From the NCBI RefSeq assembly GCF_004000865.1, contig NZ_BIMB01000027.1:1-64000 (forward strand): a stretch of 64,000 nucleotides of DNA. The letters are read 5' to 3'. The translations under genes and the position numbers were made by a program. Position 1 is the first letter of the stretch. Each line of letters starts with the position of its first letter. This document shows positions 53,843 through 62,791 of the stretch, piece by piece. Source of the DNA: Paenibacillus elgii NBRC 100335 (GTDB lineage Bacteria > Bacillota > Bacilli > Paenibacillales > NBRC-103111). The notes beneath the pieces were generated by a model, which was given only the letters and a program-made list of their open reading frames with translations, did no database searches and was not told where the DNA came from.

Positions 53843-54286
53843 ATGGATTTGAGCATCGTGCCTGTACATACGGAAGAACAGCTTCGCGACTGCTTTGCCG
53901 TGCGTATTCGCGTGTTCGTGGAAGAGCAAGGGGTTTCGCCGGAAGAAGAGATGGACGATTACGATGCTTCGCCTAGCGCGGCAAAGCATTTTCTGATCAT
54001 GAACGGAAATGAGCCCGCCGCGGCTGCCCGCTGGATCATGTACGACGGGAAGACGGCCAAGCTCCAGCGGATTGCCGTGATGAAGCCGTACCGCGGATAC
54101 GGGCTCGGACGCCAGATCATTCAGGCGATGGAAGAGGACATCCGAACGCAGGACGTTCCGGTGATCATCCTGGACGCTCAGACCCAGGCAGAGCCGTTTT
54201 ACGAGAAATTAGGCTACAAAACGGTTTCTACCAAGCCGTTCCTCGACGCAGGAATCTGGCATGTCCGTATGCGCAAGGAGCTGTAA
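53843..54286 (+). CDS. GNAT acetyltransferase (YjcF-like)
   Basis: A 147-residue acetyltransferase. FAVRIRVFVEEQGVSPEEEM, LQRIAVMKPYRGYGLGRQII (acetyl-CoA loop) and EPFYEKLGYKTVS are the marks of the YjcF/ElaA-like subgroup. The substrate is not known. It is probably cotranscribed with the UPF0173 gene and ends at a terminator. Confidence 0.87.
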   Translation: MDLSIVPVHTEEQLRDCFAVRIRVFVEEQGVSPEEEMDDYDASPSAAKHFLIMNGNEPAAAARWIMYDGKTAKLQRIAVMKPYRGYGLGRQIIQAMEEDIRTQDVPVIILDAQTQAEPFYEKLGYKTVSTKPFLDAGIWHVRMRKEL

Positions 54287-54302
54287 AAAGCAAAATTGCA
54301 TG

Positions 54303-54330
54303 ACACGCTGATGTTCGGCGTGTTTTTTTG
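54303..54330 (+). terminator. Terminator of the UPF0173-GNAT pair
   Basis: ACACGC / GCGTGT stem, partly extended inside, followed by seven T. Confidence 0.75.
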
Positions 54331-54340
54331 CGTATACAAG

Positions 54341-54383
54341 GTGACAATAATGTCACTCATATAAGCCGTATTTCCGTTATAAT
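54341..54383 (+). promoter_or_regulatory. Perfect palindrome and -10 box before the VanZ-RDD gene
   Basis: GTGACA-ATAA-TGTCAC is a perfect 16-bp palindrome (54341-54356). A TATAAT (54378-54383) follows. No good -35 is present, so a regulator bound at the palindrome may be needed. Confidence 0.5.
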
Positions 54384-54417
54384 TCTTAGTAAATATTACA
54401 GCATGGGTGTGAAGACA

Positions 54418-55500
54418 ATGCTTCAAGCTTATTTGTTTCCAATCGGTTTCGCGCTGCAGACGTTTCCACTGTTGGCGTTCGTCTTTACGCTGCCGTTTTT
54501 AATCGTACAGTACCGGAAATACGGCTATGTCAATAAAATACGCGTCATTGTCCTGTATTCATTTCTACTGTATTTATTGTGCGCCCTGTACTTGGTCATC
54601 CTGCCGCTGCCGGATACCCGGCATACTTGCACCGGGACGACGGGCTCGTTCAATCAATGGGTGCCGTTCCAGTTTGTCCGCGATTTTCTGCGGGAAACGG
54701 GCCTGCAGTGGAACAATCCGGCAACCTATCTTAAGGTGTTCGGGGAACGGGGATTTCTGCAAGTAGCGTTCAATGTGCTGCTGCTTGTCCCTTTGGGCGT
54801 GTTTTTGCGCTATTATTTCCGGCGCCGCATTGTGCGGACGACGGTGACGACGTTTCTGGTGTCGCTGTTTTTTGAAGTGACGCAGGGAACGGGGCTGTAC
54901 GGCATTTACGATTGCCCCTACCGTCTGTTCGACGTGGACGATCTGATGCTTAATACGACAGGCGGGCTGGTCGGTTATGCGATAGCTCCATGGCTGACGG
55001 CTTTTATGCCCAAAAGCGAGACGCTGGATGAGGGGGTCGATCTGTCCGTTACGCGCGTCAGCTACACCCGCCGTTTTGTTGCGTGGCTGATCGATTGGGC
55101 GGTATTGTCGCCGTTCGTTCTGTTTTTCCTGGGGCGGCATATGCTGCTTCCGCTCGCTGGTGCGGTCCTCTTCTATTTTGTCGTCGTGCCCTACTTGGCC
55201 GAAGGCAGGACGCTGGGTAAGCGGGTCGTGCGCATTCGCCTGGACGGAAGGGATGGCGGGTTGACGCTGCACGCGCTTTTGGTCCGCTGCGTTTCGTTGT
55301 ATTTTGGGGTTGGCGGTCCCAATGTGCTGTTTATCAGCGGTGAAATGAACCATCTCCCTTCGATGGTGATGATCCCGCTGCTGCTCGTCGCCGGGCTGCT
55401 TAACCTTGTCTTCGGCATCCATGCGCTGCTCTGCTTCGTACGGCGGGACCGGATGCTGTTCTACGAGCGGTGGAGCGAGACGAAGCATTCGATCACGTAG
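54418..55500 (+). CDS. VanZ-RDD family membrane protein
   Basis: A 360-residue polytopic protein. The N-terminal half is a VanZ domain (about 40-185; ALYLVILPLPDTRH, FNVLLLVPLGVFLRYYFRR, FDVDDLMLNTTGGLVGY). The C-terminal half is an RDD domain (about 218-345; YTRRFVAWLIDWAVLSPFVL, GRTLGKRVVRIRLDG). VanZ proteins are tied to low-level teicoplanin or lipoglycopeptide resistance; RDD proteins are small-molecule or ion transport related. The ATG follows GGGTGTGA; a longer form has no better site. A heterodimeric ABC exporter follows. Confidence 0.85.
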   Translation: MLQAYLFPIGFALQTFPLLAFVFTLPFLIVQYRKYGYVNKIRVIVLYSFLLYLLCALYLVILPLPDTRHTCTGTTGSFNQWVPFQFVRDFLRETGLQWNNPATYLKVFGERGFLQVAFNVLLLVPLGVFLRYYFRRRIVRTTVTTFLVSLFFEVTQGTGLYGIYDCPYRLFDVDDLMLNTTGGLVGYAIAPWLTAFMPKSETLDEGVDLSVTRVSYTRRFVAWLIDWAVLSPFVLFFLGRHMLLPLAGAVLFYFVVVPYLAEGRTLGKRVVRIRLDGRDGGLTLHALLVRCVSLYFGVGGPNVLFISGEMNHLPSMVMIPLLLVAGLLNLVFGIHALLCFVRRDRMLFYERWSETKHSIT

Positions 55501-55703
55501 GAAACCGGGTTTTGAAGATGGCTTGTGGCGTCGTTGTTAAATACGGCACCGCGGCCGTCTTTTTCGTTTGGGGCTTATCGAACGCTGTGGCTGCCGATGG
55601 GTTTGGAAATTTGGTTATAATTGTTTTTTTCTTTTGGAAATGGATGGCCGAACAAGTGTTTCCTGTGGTAGAATGTTTGTACGATAAAGGAGGGACGGAG
55701 AGG

Positions 55704-57464
55704 TTGAGGAAAGCCATACGAAAAATACCGGTTCGTGAATACGCCCTCTTGCTGAGCCGCTACTTGAAGTCCCAGCGCAAAAGTATGATTTTGCTAGCCG
55801 TACTGCTCGTAAGCGGCATTGCCATGCAGTTGGCGAACCCGCAAATTATCCGTTATTTCATCGATACGGCGCAGTCCCAGTCAAGCACCAGACCCTTGCT
55901 TATCGCAGGCGGTCTGTTCATTGTCGTCACCCTGATTCAGCAGGTTGTTGCCGTGGCCGCAACGTATGTAGGCGCGAATGTCGGATGGCAGGCAACCAAT
56001 CAGCTGCGCGGCGATGTGGCGGATCATTGCTTAAAGCTTGATATGACGTTTCATAAGTCGCAAACATCCGGCGCGATCATTGAGCGGGTGGACGGGGATA
56101 TCAACAATTTGTCCAATTTTTTCTCCAGTTTCGTCATTACGCTGCTGAGTAATCTCGTGCTGGTGGCGGGGATGCTGGTGCTGCTCTTCCGGGAAGGATG
56201 GCTGATCGGCGTCGGCATGCTCTTTTTTGTCGTGTTCGCGATAGTCGCCATCCAATATATCCGGAAGTTTGCGGTGCCTCATTGGGGGAAGCTGAGACAG
56301 GTGAGCGCGAAGTTTTACGGCTTCTTGGGCGAGCATCTGGAAGGGACGGAGGATACACGGGCCAACGGCGCAACCGGGTATGTGATGCGTCGGTATCACG
56401 AGCTGCTGCGCGAATGGCTGCCGGTCCGCGTGCGTGCGTTTTTCGGTTGGGCGTCGATGTGGATCACGACCCTGATCGTGTTTGCGATCGGCAACGCGGT
56501 TGCGTTTGTGTTGAGCTTTTATTTGTGGAAAAAGGGCTCGATTACGCTCGGTACCGTGTACATGATCTTTTACTATACCGAGCTGATGGCCAAGCCGATC
56601 GAACAAATCCGCACGCAGATGGAGGATTTGCAAAAAGCGGACGCCAGCATCGTCCGGGTGAAGGAGCTGCTGGAGACACAGTCGGTGATTCAGGACGGAC
56701 CGGGTACGCCTGTGCCGCAGGGAGCGCTGTCCGTGGCGTTCGAGGGTGTTCGCTTCGGCTACGAGGCGGATAATCCGACGCTGCAGGACGTGAGCTTCCG
56801 CTTGGAGCCGGGGCAGGTGCTGGGCTTGCTCGGCCGGACGGGTAGCGGTAAAACGACGCTGGCGCGCCTGCTGCTGCGTTTCTACGATCCGGGAGAAGGA
56901 CGGATTGTTCTCGGGGAGACGGATATTCGGGAGGCGAAGCTGCAGCAGCTGCGCGGCCGGGTAGGGATGGTGACCCAGTCGATCGAGCTGTTCCAAGGGA
57001 CGGTGCGCGACAACCTGACGTTTTTTGACGAGACGATCTCCGACGAACGGGTGGAACAGGTGCTTCGGGAGCTGGGGATGGAGTCGTGGCTTCGCTCGCT
57101 GCCGGGCGGCTTGGATACGATGCTGGAGTCCGGGGGCGGCGGATTGTCCGCAGGCGAGGCGCAGCTGCTGTCGTTCGCACGGGTGTTCTTGTCCGATCCG
57201 GGACTCGTCATTCTCGACGAGGCTTCTTCGCGTCTGGACCCGGCGACCGAGCAGCGGATCGAGCGGGCAATGAACCGGCTGCTGCAAGGCCGGACCTGCA
57301 TTATTATCGCCCACCGGCTGGCGACCATCCAGCGGGCGGACCGCATTCTTATTCTCGACAACGGTCGTATCGCTGAGGAAGGAGACCGGGCAAGGCTCGG
57401 GGCCGACCCGGATTCCCGCTACAGCCGGATGCTGAAGGTCGGAATGGAGGAAATGCTGGTATGA
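55704..57464 (+). CDS. ABC exporter half, subunit 1 (degenerate signature)
   Basis: A 586-residue fused permease-ATPase with six helices (about 30-320) and an NBD (about 345-586): Walker [17 protein letters not shown], Walker [13 protein letters not shown] with catalytic Glu, and H-loop IIAHRLATI. The signature is LSAGE instead of LSGGQ. The TTG start stands nine bases after AAAGGAGGG; the upstream open frame is hydrophobic but lacks a ribosome site. It overlaps subunit 2 by four bases. Together they form a heterodimeric exporter with one degenerate ATP site. Confidence 0.87.
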   Translation: MRKAIRKIPVREYALLLSRYLKSQRKSMILLAVLLVSGIAMQLANPQIIRYFIDTAQSQSSTRPLLIAGGLFIVVTLIQQVVAVAATYVGANVGWQATNQLRGDVADHCLKLDMTFHKSQTSGAIIERVDGDINNLSNFFSSFVITLLSNLVLVAGMLVLLFREGWLIGVGMLFFVVFAIVAIQYIRKFAVPHWGKLRQVSAKFYGFLGEHLEGTEDTRANGATGYVMRRYHELLREWLPVRVRAFFGWASMWITTLIVFAIGNAVAFVLSFYLWKKGSITLGTVYMIFYYTELMAKPIEQIRTQMEDLQKADASIVRVKELLETQSVIQDGPGTPVPQGALSVAFEGVRFGYEADNPTLQDVSFRLEPGQVLGLLGRTGSGKTTLARLLLRFYDPGEGRIVLGETDIREAKLQQLRGRVGMVTQSIELFQGTVRDNLTFFDETISDERVEQVLRELGMESWLRSLPGGLDTMLESGGGGLSAGEAQLLSFARVFLSDPGLVILDEASSRLDPATEQRIERAMNRLLQGRTCIIIAHRLATIQRADRILILDNGRIAEEGDRARLGADPDSRYSRMLKVGMEEMLV

Positions 57465-59224
57465 CGACCTTTTCTTTTTTATGGCGGCTGACGCGTTACC
57501 GGTTGGGGCTTTACATTTTGAACGCGCTCGCTTGGTCTTTGATTTATTTGGCCCCGATCGTTCCCGGACTTGTGACGAAAGCGTTTTTCGACGAGCTGTC
57601 GGGTCATTCCGCCTACAGCTTCAGCATTTGGACGTTGGTTCTCTTTCTGCTGATGGCGGCGCTGGCGCGGGTTGTGCTGATCTTGTTCGGCTTTATCACG
57701 GACGTCCAGTTCCGATTTCGCGTCGCGGCGCTGCTGCGCCGGAACCTGCTGCGGCATGTGCTCAAGGAACCGGGAGCGCGGGCGATTCCGATCTCGCCGG
57801 GCGAGGCGATCAGCTCGTTCCGGGACGATGTCGAGCAGGTGGAGGAAACGGTCAGCTGGTCGGTGGACTCGTTCGGGATGACGCTGTTCGCTGCGGTATC
57901 GTGCTACATTCTTATCCGCATTAACGCAGAGATGACGCTGTGGGTGTTTTTGCCATTAGTCGTCGTTGTGACGATCGCTCAATTGTCGACGACAATGCTG
58001 CAAAAATACCGGGCGGCGAGCCGGGAAGCGACAAGCCAGGTCACCGGAGCAATTAGCGAAATGTTCTCTACGGTGCAGTCGATTCAGGTGGCAGGCGCGG
58101 AAGATCGGGTCATCGACCGTTTCAAGCGGTTGAACGACCAGCGCCGGGAAGCGATGCTGAAGGACCGGTTGCTGAGCACGACGCTCGAATCGATTTTCTC
58201 CAACGCGGTTAATTTCGGCACCGGATTGATTTTGCTGCTGGCCGCGCAATCGATGCGGGACGGCAGCTTTACGGTTGGCGATTTCGCACTGTTCGTTTAT
58301 TACCTCACGTTCGTGACGCAGTTCATCCAAAACTTCGGGAAGTTCATGACTTACTTTAAACAAAGCACGGTTTCGAAAGACCGTCTGGTGACGCTGCTGC
58401 AAGGGGCGGACGAGGAAAGGCTGACGGAATACCATCCGCTGCATTTGCGGGGAAGCTTGCCGGAAATGAATGAAGGGACTGCGGCTCCCGGCAGCAAGAC
58501 CTTGGAGACGCTGGAAGTACGCGGCTTGACATACCGCTATCCCGAAACAGGCCGGGGGATTGAAGGGATCGACCTGACGCTGCCGCGCGGTTCGTTCACC
58601 GTCATTACGGGACGAGTCGGCTCCGGCAAGACGACGCTGGCGCGCACGCTGCTCGGGCTGCTGCCTATGCAGGCGGGAGCTATTCGTTGGAACGGGGAGC
58701 CGGTGGCGAAACCGGACGACTTTTTCATTCCGCCGCGCAGCGCCTATACGCCGCAAATCCCGCGGCTGTACAGCGACACGCTGGAGAACAATATTTTGCT
58801 CGGCATGCATGCCGAGCCGGAGCAGCTCCAGCGGGCGATCCGCTCTGCTGTGCTGGAGCAGGATCTGGGGTATTTGCCGCATGGCCTCGACACGGTCATC
58901 GGGCCGCGCGGCGTGAAGCTGTCAGGCGGGCAAGCCCAACGCACCGCAGCCGCCCGGATGTTCGTACGCGACGCGGAGCTGCTCGTCTTCGACGATCTGT
59001 CAAGCGCGCTCGACGTCGATACCGAGGGCAAGCTGTGGGAGCGGCTCGAAGAATTGCGGCAAGGCGCGACCTGCCTGGTCATCTCCCACCGCAAAGCGGC
59101 GCTGGCTCGAGCGGACCGAATCGTCGTCCTGAAGGACGGACGCGTCGATGCCCAAGGCACACTGGAAGAACTGCTGGAATCGAATGCGGAGCTGCAGCGG
59201 CTATGGCACCGCGGCGAGGCATAA
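57461..59224 (+). CDS. ABC exporter half, subunit 2 (no catalytic Glu)
   Basis: A 587-residue fused permease-ATPase, partner of the upstream gene (ATGA overlap). NBD: Walker [19 protein letters not shown], signature LSGGQAQR intact, and Walker [13 protein letters not shown], where the usual Glu is Asp. Its signature completes the active site with subunit 1, while its own Walker B faces the poor LSAGE. This asymmetry is seen in BmrCD- and TM287/288-type drug exporters. Substrate unknown. Confidence 0.88.
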   Translation: MTTFSFLWRLTRYRLGLYILNALAWSLIYLAPIVPGLVTKAFFDELSGHSAYSFSIWTLVLFLLMAALARVVLILFGFITDVQFRFRVAALLRRNLLRHVLKEPGARAIPISPGEAISSFRDDVEQVEETVSWSVDSFGMTLFAAVSCYILIRINAEMTLWVFLPLVVVVTIAQLSTTMLQKYRAASREATSQVTGAISEMFSTVQSIQVAGAEDRVIDRFKRLNDQRREAMLKDRLLSTTLESIFSNAVNFGTGLILLLAAQSMRDGSFTVGDFALFVYYLTFVTQFIQNFGKFMTYFKQSTVSKDRLVTLLQGADEERLTEYHPLHLRGSLPEMNEGTAAPGSKTLETLEVRGLTYRYPETGRGIEGIDLTLPRGSFTVITGRVGSGKTTLARTLLGLLPMQAGAIRWNGEPVAKPDDFFIPPRSAYTPQIPRLYSDTLENNILLGMHAEPEQLQRAIRSAVLEQDLGYLPHGLDTVIGPRGVKLSGGQAQRTAAARMFVRDAELLVFDDLSSALDVDTEGKLWERLEELRQGATCLVISHRKAALARADRIVVLKDGRVDAQGTLEELLESNAELQRLWHRGEA

Positions 59225-59396
59225 GAGGGGCCGGTTGTTGGGGCGGCTAGATGCTTGTTTGGGAGGCTGCTGTGCTTCGTCCATTTCCCGGGCAAGCGCA
59301 GGAGTCGACAGGCTTCTACAGTGTGGAAGGTTATGAAATCGTCAGGACCATCGTGGTGTCCGGGCGGTTAAACTGCGGCGAAACCGATGTGTTTTT

Positions 59397-59625
59397 TAGA
59401 GCATCGGCTTCGCTTTTTTTTTCTACAGCGGATGGAAATAGAGCATCTCATTTCCACTAATGGCCGGCGGGGAGAAGTGTTCTGGGAAATAAAGGAACTC
59501 AGATGCGCTATGTGCTCCGTTTGGAAGGTGGATGAGAAATTTCGACAAAAGTAGAGCATCTGAGTTCCGCTAAGATTTTGAGATGGCTCGATTTGCCACT
59601 GATAGAGCATTTCAGGTGCGCAATT
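59397..59625. repeat. REP-like palindromic repeat cluster 3 (five units)
   Basis: Units close to TAGAGCATCTGAGTTCCNCTAA occur at 59397-59414, 59438-59460, 59489-59511 (inverted), 59551-59574 and 59602-59625. GGAACTCAGATGC (59494-59506) and GCATCTGAGTTCC (59556-59568) are perfect 13-bp arms of a hairpin. The rest of this gap shows no gene. Confidence 0.7.
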
Positions 59626-59684
59626 ATATGTGGGCTATTTCAGGTGAATGATTTCAGGAGAGAATAAATGATCGTCTGATTAAG

Positions 59685-59719
59685 AAAGCCGAAGAAGGGA
59701 TGCCGCATCTTCGGCTTTT
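59685..59719 (-). terminator. Terminator of the LTA-synthase-like gene
   Basis: AAAGCCGAAGA and TCTTCGGCTTT form a perfect 11-bp stem that begins at the stop codon. Confidence 0.85.
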
Positions 59720-61446
59720 TAATGCTTCTTCTCTAGCACCGGCACCTTTACGATTCGCGAGGCGGCCAGCACCCGATTCTTGGAATCGAGGACGCGTACT
59801 TGAACGTCCAGCGTTGCGGCATTAGTCGTCAGTGACTTCGGCAGGTTCACGCTAAGCGAGGATTCGCTCTGCCAAGTCGTCTGCTGCGGTTCGCCGTTAA
59901 TGAAGATGGTGCTGCCAAGGCCGTATCTTCCGCCATGTACGGTAAGCTGCGATCTTCCGAAAACATCGCCCCCGACGGTTAAGGTATCAGGGCTTACCCG
60001 TTCGATCAGCGGTTCGCCGTAGCCGAGGATAAACGGCGGCGTTCCTTTCATTGTGCCGCCAGTTGCGCCAGTATCGATCGCTGAGTTACTATCACTACTG
60101 CCCGCCGCGTCACTTGTGCTGCTGTCGACCGTCCCGGCCATGCCAGTCGCGCTATTCCTGTCGCCGCTGTCCGCGCCGTCGCTACCCGCCACGCTGTCAC
60201 CGCTGTCCGCTGCGTCAACACCAGCCACGCTTGCACTTCCGCCGCTTGCGGCCGCCTGCTTCTCCAACTTCAGGATGGCCTTCTGCCGATCCTCGTACTG
60301 CTGCACCAGATTCACGTCGATGTTCATCGCTTCATAGTACGTTTTCGGCGGCAGCACCGGCATTTTTCGGTACAGGTCGGACAAAAAGTCTGTGTATGGA
60401 CTGCCCGGCCGCTTCGCCAGATTCAAAATGTATGGCCCGAGAAACGACGGGCTCATATGTAGCTCCTCTTTCGCTTCCTTCGGCAAATAGTTGCTCCAAA
60501 CGACAACGGGAGTGTTATGCATTTTCTCCAAGAAGTCGGGGTCGTCCTCGCCGCTGATGTATTTCGATTCCTTATAAACCAACAGCTTTTCCAGGGAAGG
60601 GAGATGATCGCCGAAAAAAACAATGATCGTCGGCTCCTTCACCCTGCTGAAATGCATAATCAGCTCCTGCAGCGCCCGGTCGGCGCCCGACAAACCTTGT
60701 GCATACGTCTCGGCAATGCCTGTGACCGCGTTGGACATATTGCTTTTCACTTCGATATGGTTCTTTTTAAACTTGCCTGGCCAGTAATGATAATGGTTTT
60801 CCATCGTGTTGGCAAAAATGAAGTCTGGGCCGGGATTTCGTTCGCTCTCCTCGATGATGCGCCGCACGACGGCGTGATCTCCGATGTATGGGCCGACATA
60901 CTCGTCAGGATTGAAATATTCCAGACTGATGAAGCGCGAAAATCCGAGATGCTTGTATACCTCCGAGCTGTTGAAAAACCAATGGTAAAACGGACTGATC
61001 GCCGTCGTATTGTAGCCTTGTCCCGCTAACAAGCTGGCCAGCGAAGCGGTCGGCTGCTTGATGTATTGCTCGTACGGAGTGGAATCCTCCGGGAAAAAGC
61101 GCATCGAATGCCCGGTCAGCACTTCCAGCTCGACATTGGCCGTACCGCCGCCGAACATCGGGGAAAGCAGCGTGCCGTGGGTGAATTTCTCCTGCAGCGC
61201 ATGGAACATCGGCGCCGGGTCCTCGCTGAATTGCAGGCTTTTGATTTGAGTGATGTCCCAAAATGCTTCGCTCAGCAGGATGATGATGTTCGGGGGCTTT
61301 TGCAGCTCTTCGGGCGACCACTCGGTTTGAATTTCAATCTCGGGCGGCGGCAGAGGGACGGGAGGTCGAATATAGCCCGAAGCTTGCAAAAGAATAAGAA
61401 GAAACAAGCCGCAGGTTAAAGCCGTAAGGCGAAAAAACAAAGGCAT
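59719..61446 (-). CDS. LTA synthase-family sulfatase-fold protein with C-terminal IPT-like domain
   Basis: A 575-residue alkaline-phosphatase-superfamily enzyme. NIIILLSEAFWDI holds the metal Glu, GGGTANVELEVLTGHSMRFF the catalytic Thr, and VFFGDHLPSL the Asp/His pair, as in lipoteichoic acid synthases and phosphoglycerol transferases. Only one N-terminal helix is seen (TALTCGLFLLILLQASGYI) where LtaS has five, so the catalytic domain is tethered or released outside. A low-complexity Ser/Gly/Ala/Asp linker (about 395-465) leads to an IPT/TIG-like domain (FGRSQLTVHGGRYGLGSTIF). Probably surface polymer modification. Confidence 0.82.
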   Translation of the reverse strand: MPLFFRLTALTCGLFLLILLQASGYIRPPVPLPPPEIEIQTEWSPEELQKPPNIIILLSEAFWDITQIKSLQFSEDPAPMFHALQEKFTHGTLLSPMFGGGTANVELEVLTGHSMRFFPEDSTPYEQYIKQPTASLASLLAGQGYNTTAISPFYHWFFNSSEVYKHLGFSRFISLEYFNPDEYVGPYIGDHAVVRRIIEESERNPGPDFIFANTMENHYHYWPGKFKKNHIEVKSNMSNAVTGIAETYAQGLSGADRALQELIMHFSRVKEPTIIVFFGDHLPSLEKLLVYKESKYISGEDDPDFLEKMHNTPVVVWSNYLPKEAKEELHMSPSFLGPYILNLAKRPGSPYTDFLSDLYRKMPVLPPKTYYEAMNIDVNLVQQYEDRQKAILKLEKQAAASGGSASVAGVDAADSGDSVAGSDGADSGDRNSATGMAGTVDSSTSDAAGSSDSNSAIDTGATGGTMKGTPPFILGYGEPLIERVSPDTLTVGGDVFGRSQLTVHGGRYGLGSTIFINGEPQQTTWQSESSLSVNLPKSLTTNAATLDVQVRVLDSKNRVLAASRIVKVPVLEKKH

Positions 61447-61585
61447 AGGCGGATCTCCCGTTTGAATACGTTTTCGTTAAAGTAGTGCCATTATACCACG
61501 GACCTTCGTCTTGTAGATAGAGAGGCGCATCAAGGTGTTTTAGAGCTGAATGATTTATTTTAAGCTGTGATTGGTAGGCCGGAAC
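61447..61585. other. Intergenic region, nothing recognised
   Basis: The leader of the LTA-synthase-like gene followed by sequence that leads into a broken binding-protein gene. No clear promoter or repeat is seen. Confidence 0.3.
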
Positions 61586-61766
61586 GAGCAGGCGAAGGAA
61601 CTGATGAACAACAGCATATGGAAAAACATCCCTGAAGTTAAAAAGGCCAGGTCCACGAAGTGACCACCGATGTCTGGATGACCTTCGGTCTTCCGGCCTA
61701 CGAGAAAATATGAACGACGTGCTGCAAGCGTTGGCGAAACATAAGCAAAGGAGAGGTTTGGCATGA
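61586..61766 (+). pseudogene. Remnant of an iron-siderophore ABC binding protein (3' end)
   Basis: Three frames join into one C-terminus: EQAKELMNNSIWKNIPEVKK, then after a 1-base loss near 61645 GQVHEVTTDVWMTFGLPAYE-KI, then after another shift at 61711 NDVLQALAKHKQRRGLA and stop. This pattern (SIWKNIPxVKxGxVYxV...) is usual for the end of FepB/FhuD/YclQ-type siderophore-binding proteins. The N-terminal part and the transport partners are missing, so the gene is dead. Confidence 0.7.
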
Positions 61767-61987
61767 TGGAAACACGTCCAGGTATAGCCAGCTACTACGG
61801 TTCGCAAGCGGCGGACGATCAATTAATTCAACGGGGAGCCGGTACCGAAGGAAATTATTATGGAACTGTTGTTACTAATCGTTCGGCGAAGCGGGCTTTT
61901 TTATGTCCGTTTCTCCCTGACAGGTTCGTATTACCGAAATATAACTGTTGCGTCAGCGAAGTCTATTTTCCTTCAAGGCTGAAATAG
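61763..61987 (+). CDS. Possible small ORF after the binding-protein remnant
   Basis: A 74-codon frame starts with ATGATG nine bases after AAAGGAG and overlaps the end of the remnant by four bases (ATGA), as a following gene in the former operon would. The N-terminus (METRPGIASYYGSQAADDQL) is not recognised, and the tail looks non-coding. Probably the truncated start of a lost downstream gene. Confidence 0.3.
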   Translation: MMETRPGIASYYGSQAADDQLIQRGAGTEGNYYGTVVTNRSAKRAFLCPFLPDRFVLPKYNCCVSEVYFPSRLK

Positions 61988-62036
61988 GCTATGATGATAG
62001 GAGGTCAAATTATTTTTATCGACCGCACAACGATGC

Positions 62037-62762
62037 ATGACCGCTGTGCAGCACTCGGAGGGAACGAAACTGGATACTTTCGCTTGTCTTTATGTGATTC
62101 GCGGAGAACCTTTCCGCTCGGGTACGTGCTTGAATCTGACCGCCGCCGAAACGGTAATCGGGAGGGCTTCGAACTCGTATTCTCCGGACTTCGCTTTTTC
62201 GAACGCGTTTATTTCCCGTAAACATATAGTGATCCGCAAAGAAGAGGAGCGTGCGGTCCTGTACGATCTGGGCAGCACGCACGGCACGGAAATCAACGGT
62301 GTGATCGTCGAACCGAATCAACCGTATCCGCTGAAATCGTTTGATATCGTCAAGCTGGCCAAAGGGATGACGGTGTTGCATTTTTCGTATCTTTTCGCTG
62401 ATCAGACGCTGGAGTTCGAGCCGCTTAGCATTACGCAGCGATGGGATGAGCCTCACGGCCCGCTGACGATCCATTGGGAAAAACGGGAATGCGTAGTGGA
62501 CGGTAAGCGAATTGCGATGTCCGAGAAAGAATTTTTGCTTATTCAGCTGTTGTACGATCATGCCAACCGGCTCGTGCCGATTGCCGAAATCAAGCAAGCC
62601 GTATGGCCGGAGCGCTCGGTCGGCGAAGACGGGGTTCCGGATGTAACGATGGACGAATTGAATGCGCTGGTGTACCGGATTCGCAAAAAATACGGCAAAG
62701 ACACCTTCCTCATCAGTGCGGTTCGCGGCAGCGGATACGTGCTGGAGCTTCATAACAAATAA
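62037..62762 (+). CDS. FHA domain-winged helix DNA-binding protein
   Basis: A 241-residue protein. The FHA domain (about 15-110) has ETVIGRASN, ISRKHIVIRKEEE and DLGSTHGTEINGV, the phosphothreonine-binding loops. The C-terminal half is an OmpR-type winged helix (about 140-238; MSEKEFLLIQLLYDHANRLV, DELNALVYRIRKKYGKDTFL, VRGSGYVLEL). There is no receiver domain. The start is uncertain: the ATG has no good ribosome site, and a GGAGGG lies just inside the frame before a CTG. It may link Ser/Thr kinase signals to transcription. MurA-like gene follows 29 bases later. Confidence 0.82.
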   Translation: MTAVQHSEGTKLDTFACLYVIRGEPFRSGTCLNLTAAETVIGRASNSYSPDFAFSNAFISRKHIVIRKEEERAVLYDLGSTHGTEINGVIVEPNQPYPLKSFDIVKLAKGMTVLHFSYLFADQTLEFEPLSITQRWDEPHGPLTIHWEKRECVVDGKRIAMSEKEFLLIQLLYDHANRLVPIAEIKQAVWPERSVGEDGVPDVTMDELNALVYRIRKKYGKDTFLISAVRGSGYVLELHNK

Positions 62763-62791
62763 CGACATCATCGGAAAGTGGGTAAGGGTCA

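Noticed and set aside
59251-59460. 69-codon plus-strand frame after the ABC exporter
   Set aside because: No ribosome site, and it runs into the repeat cluster; the sequence is not protein-like.
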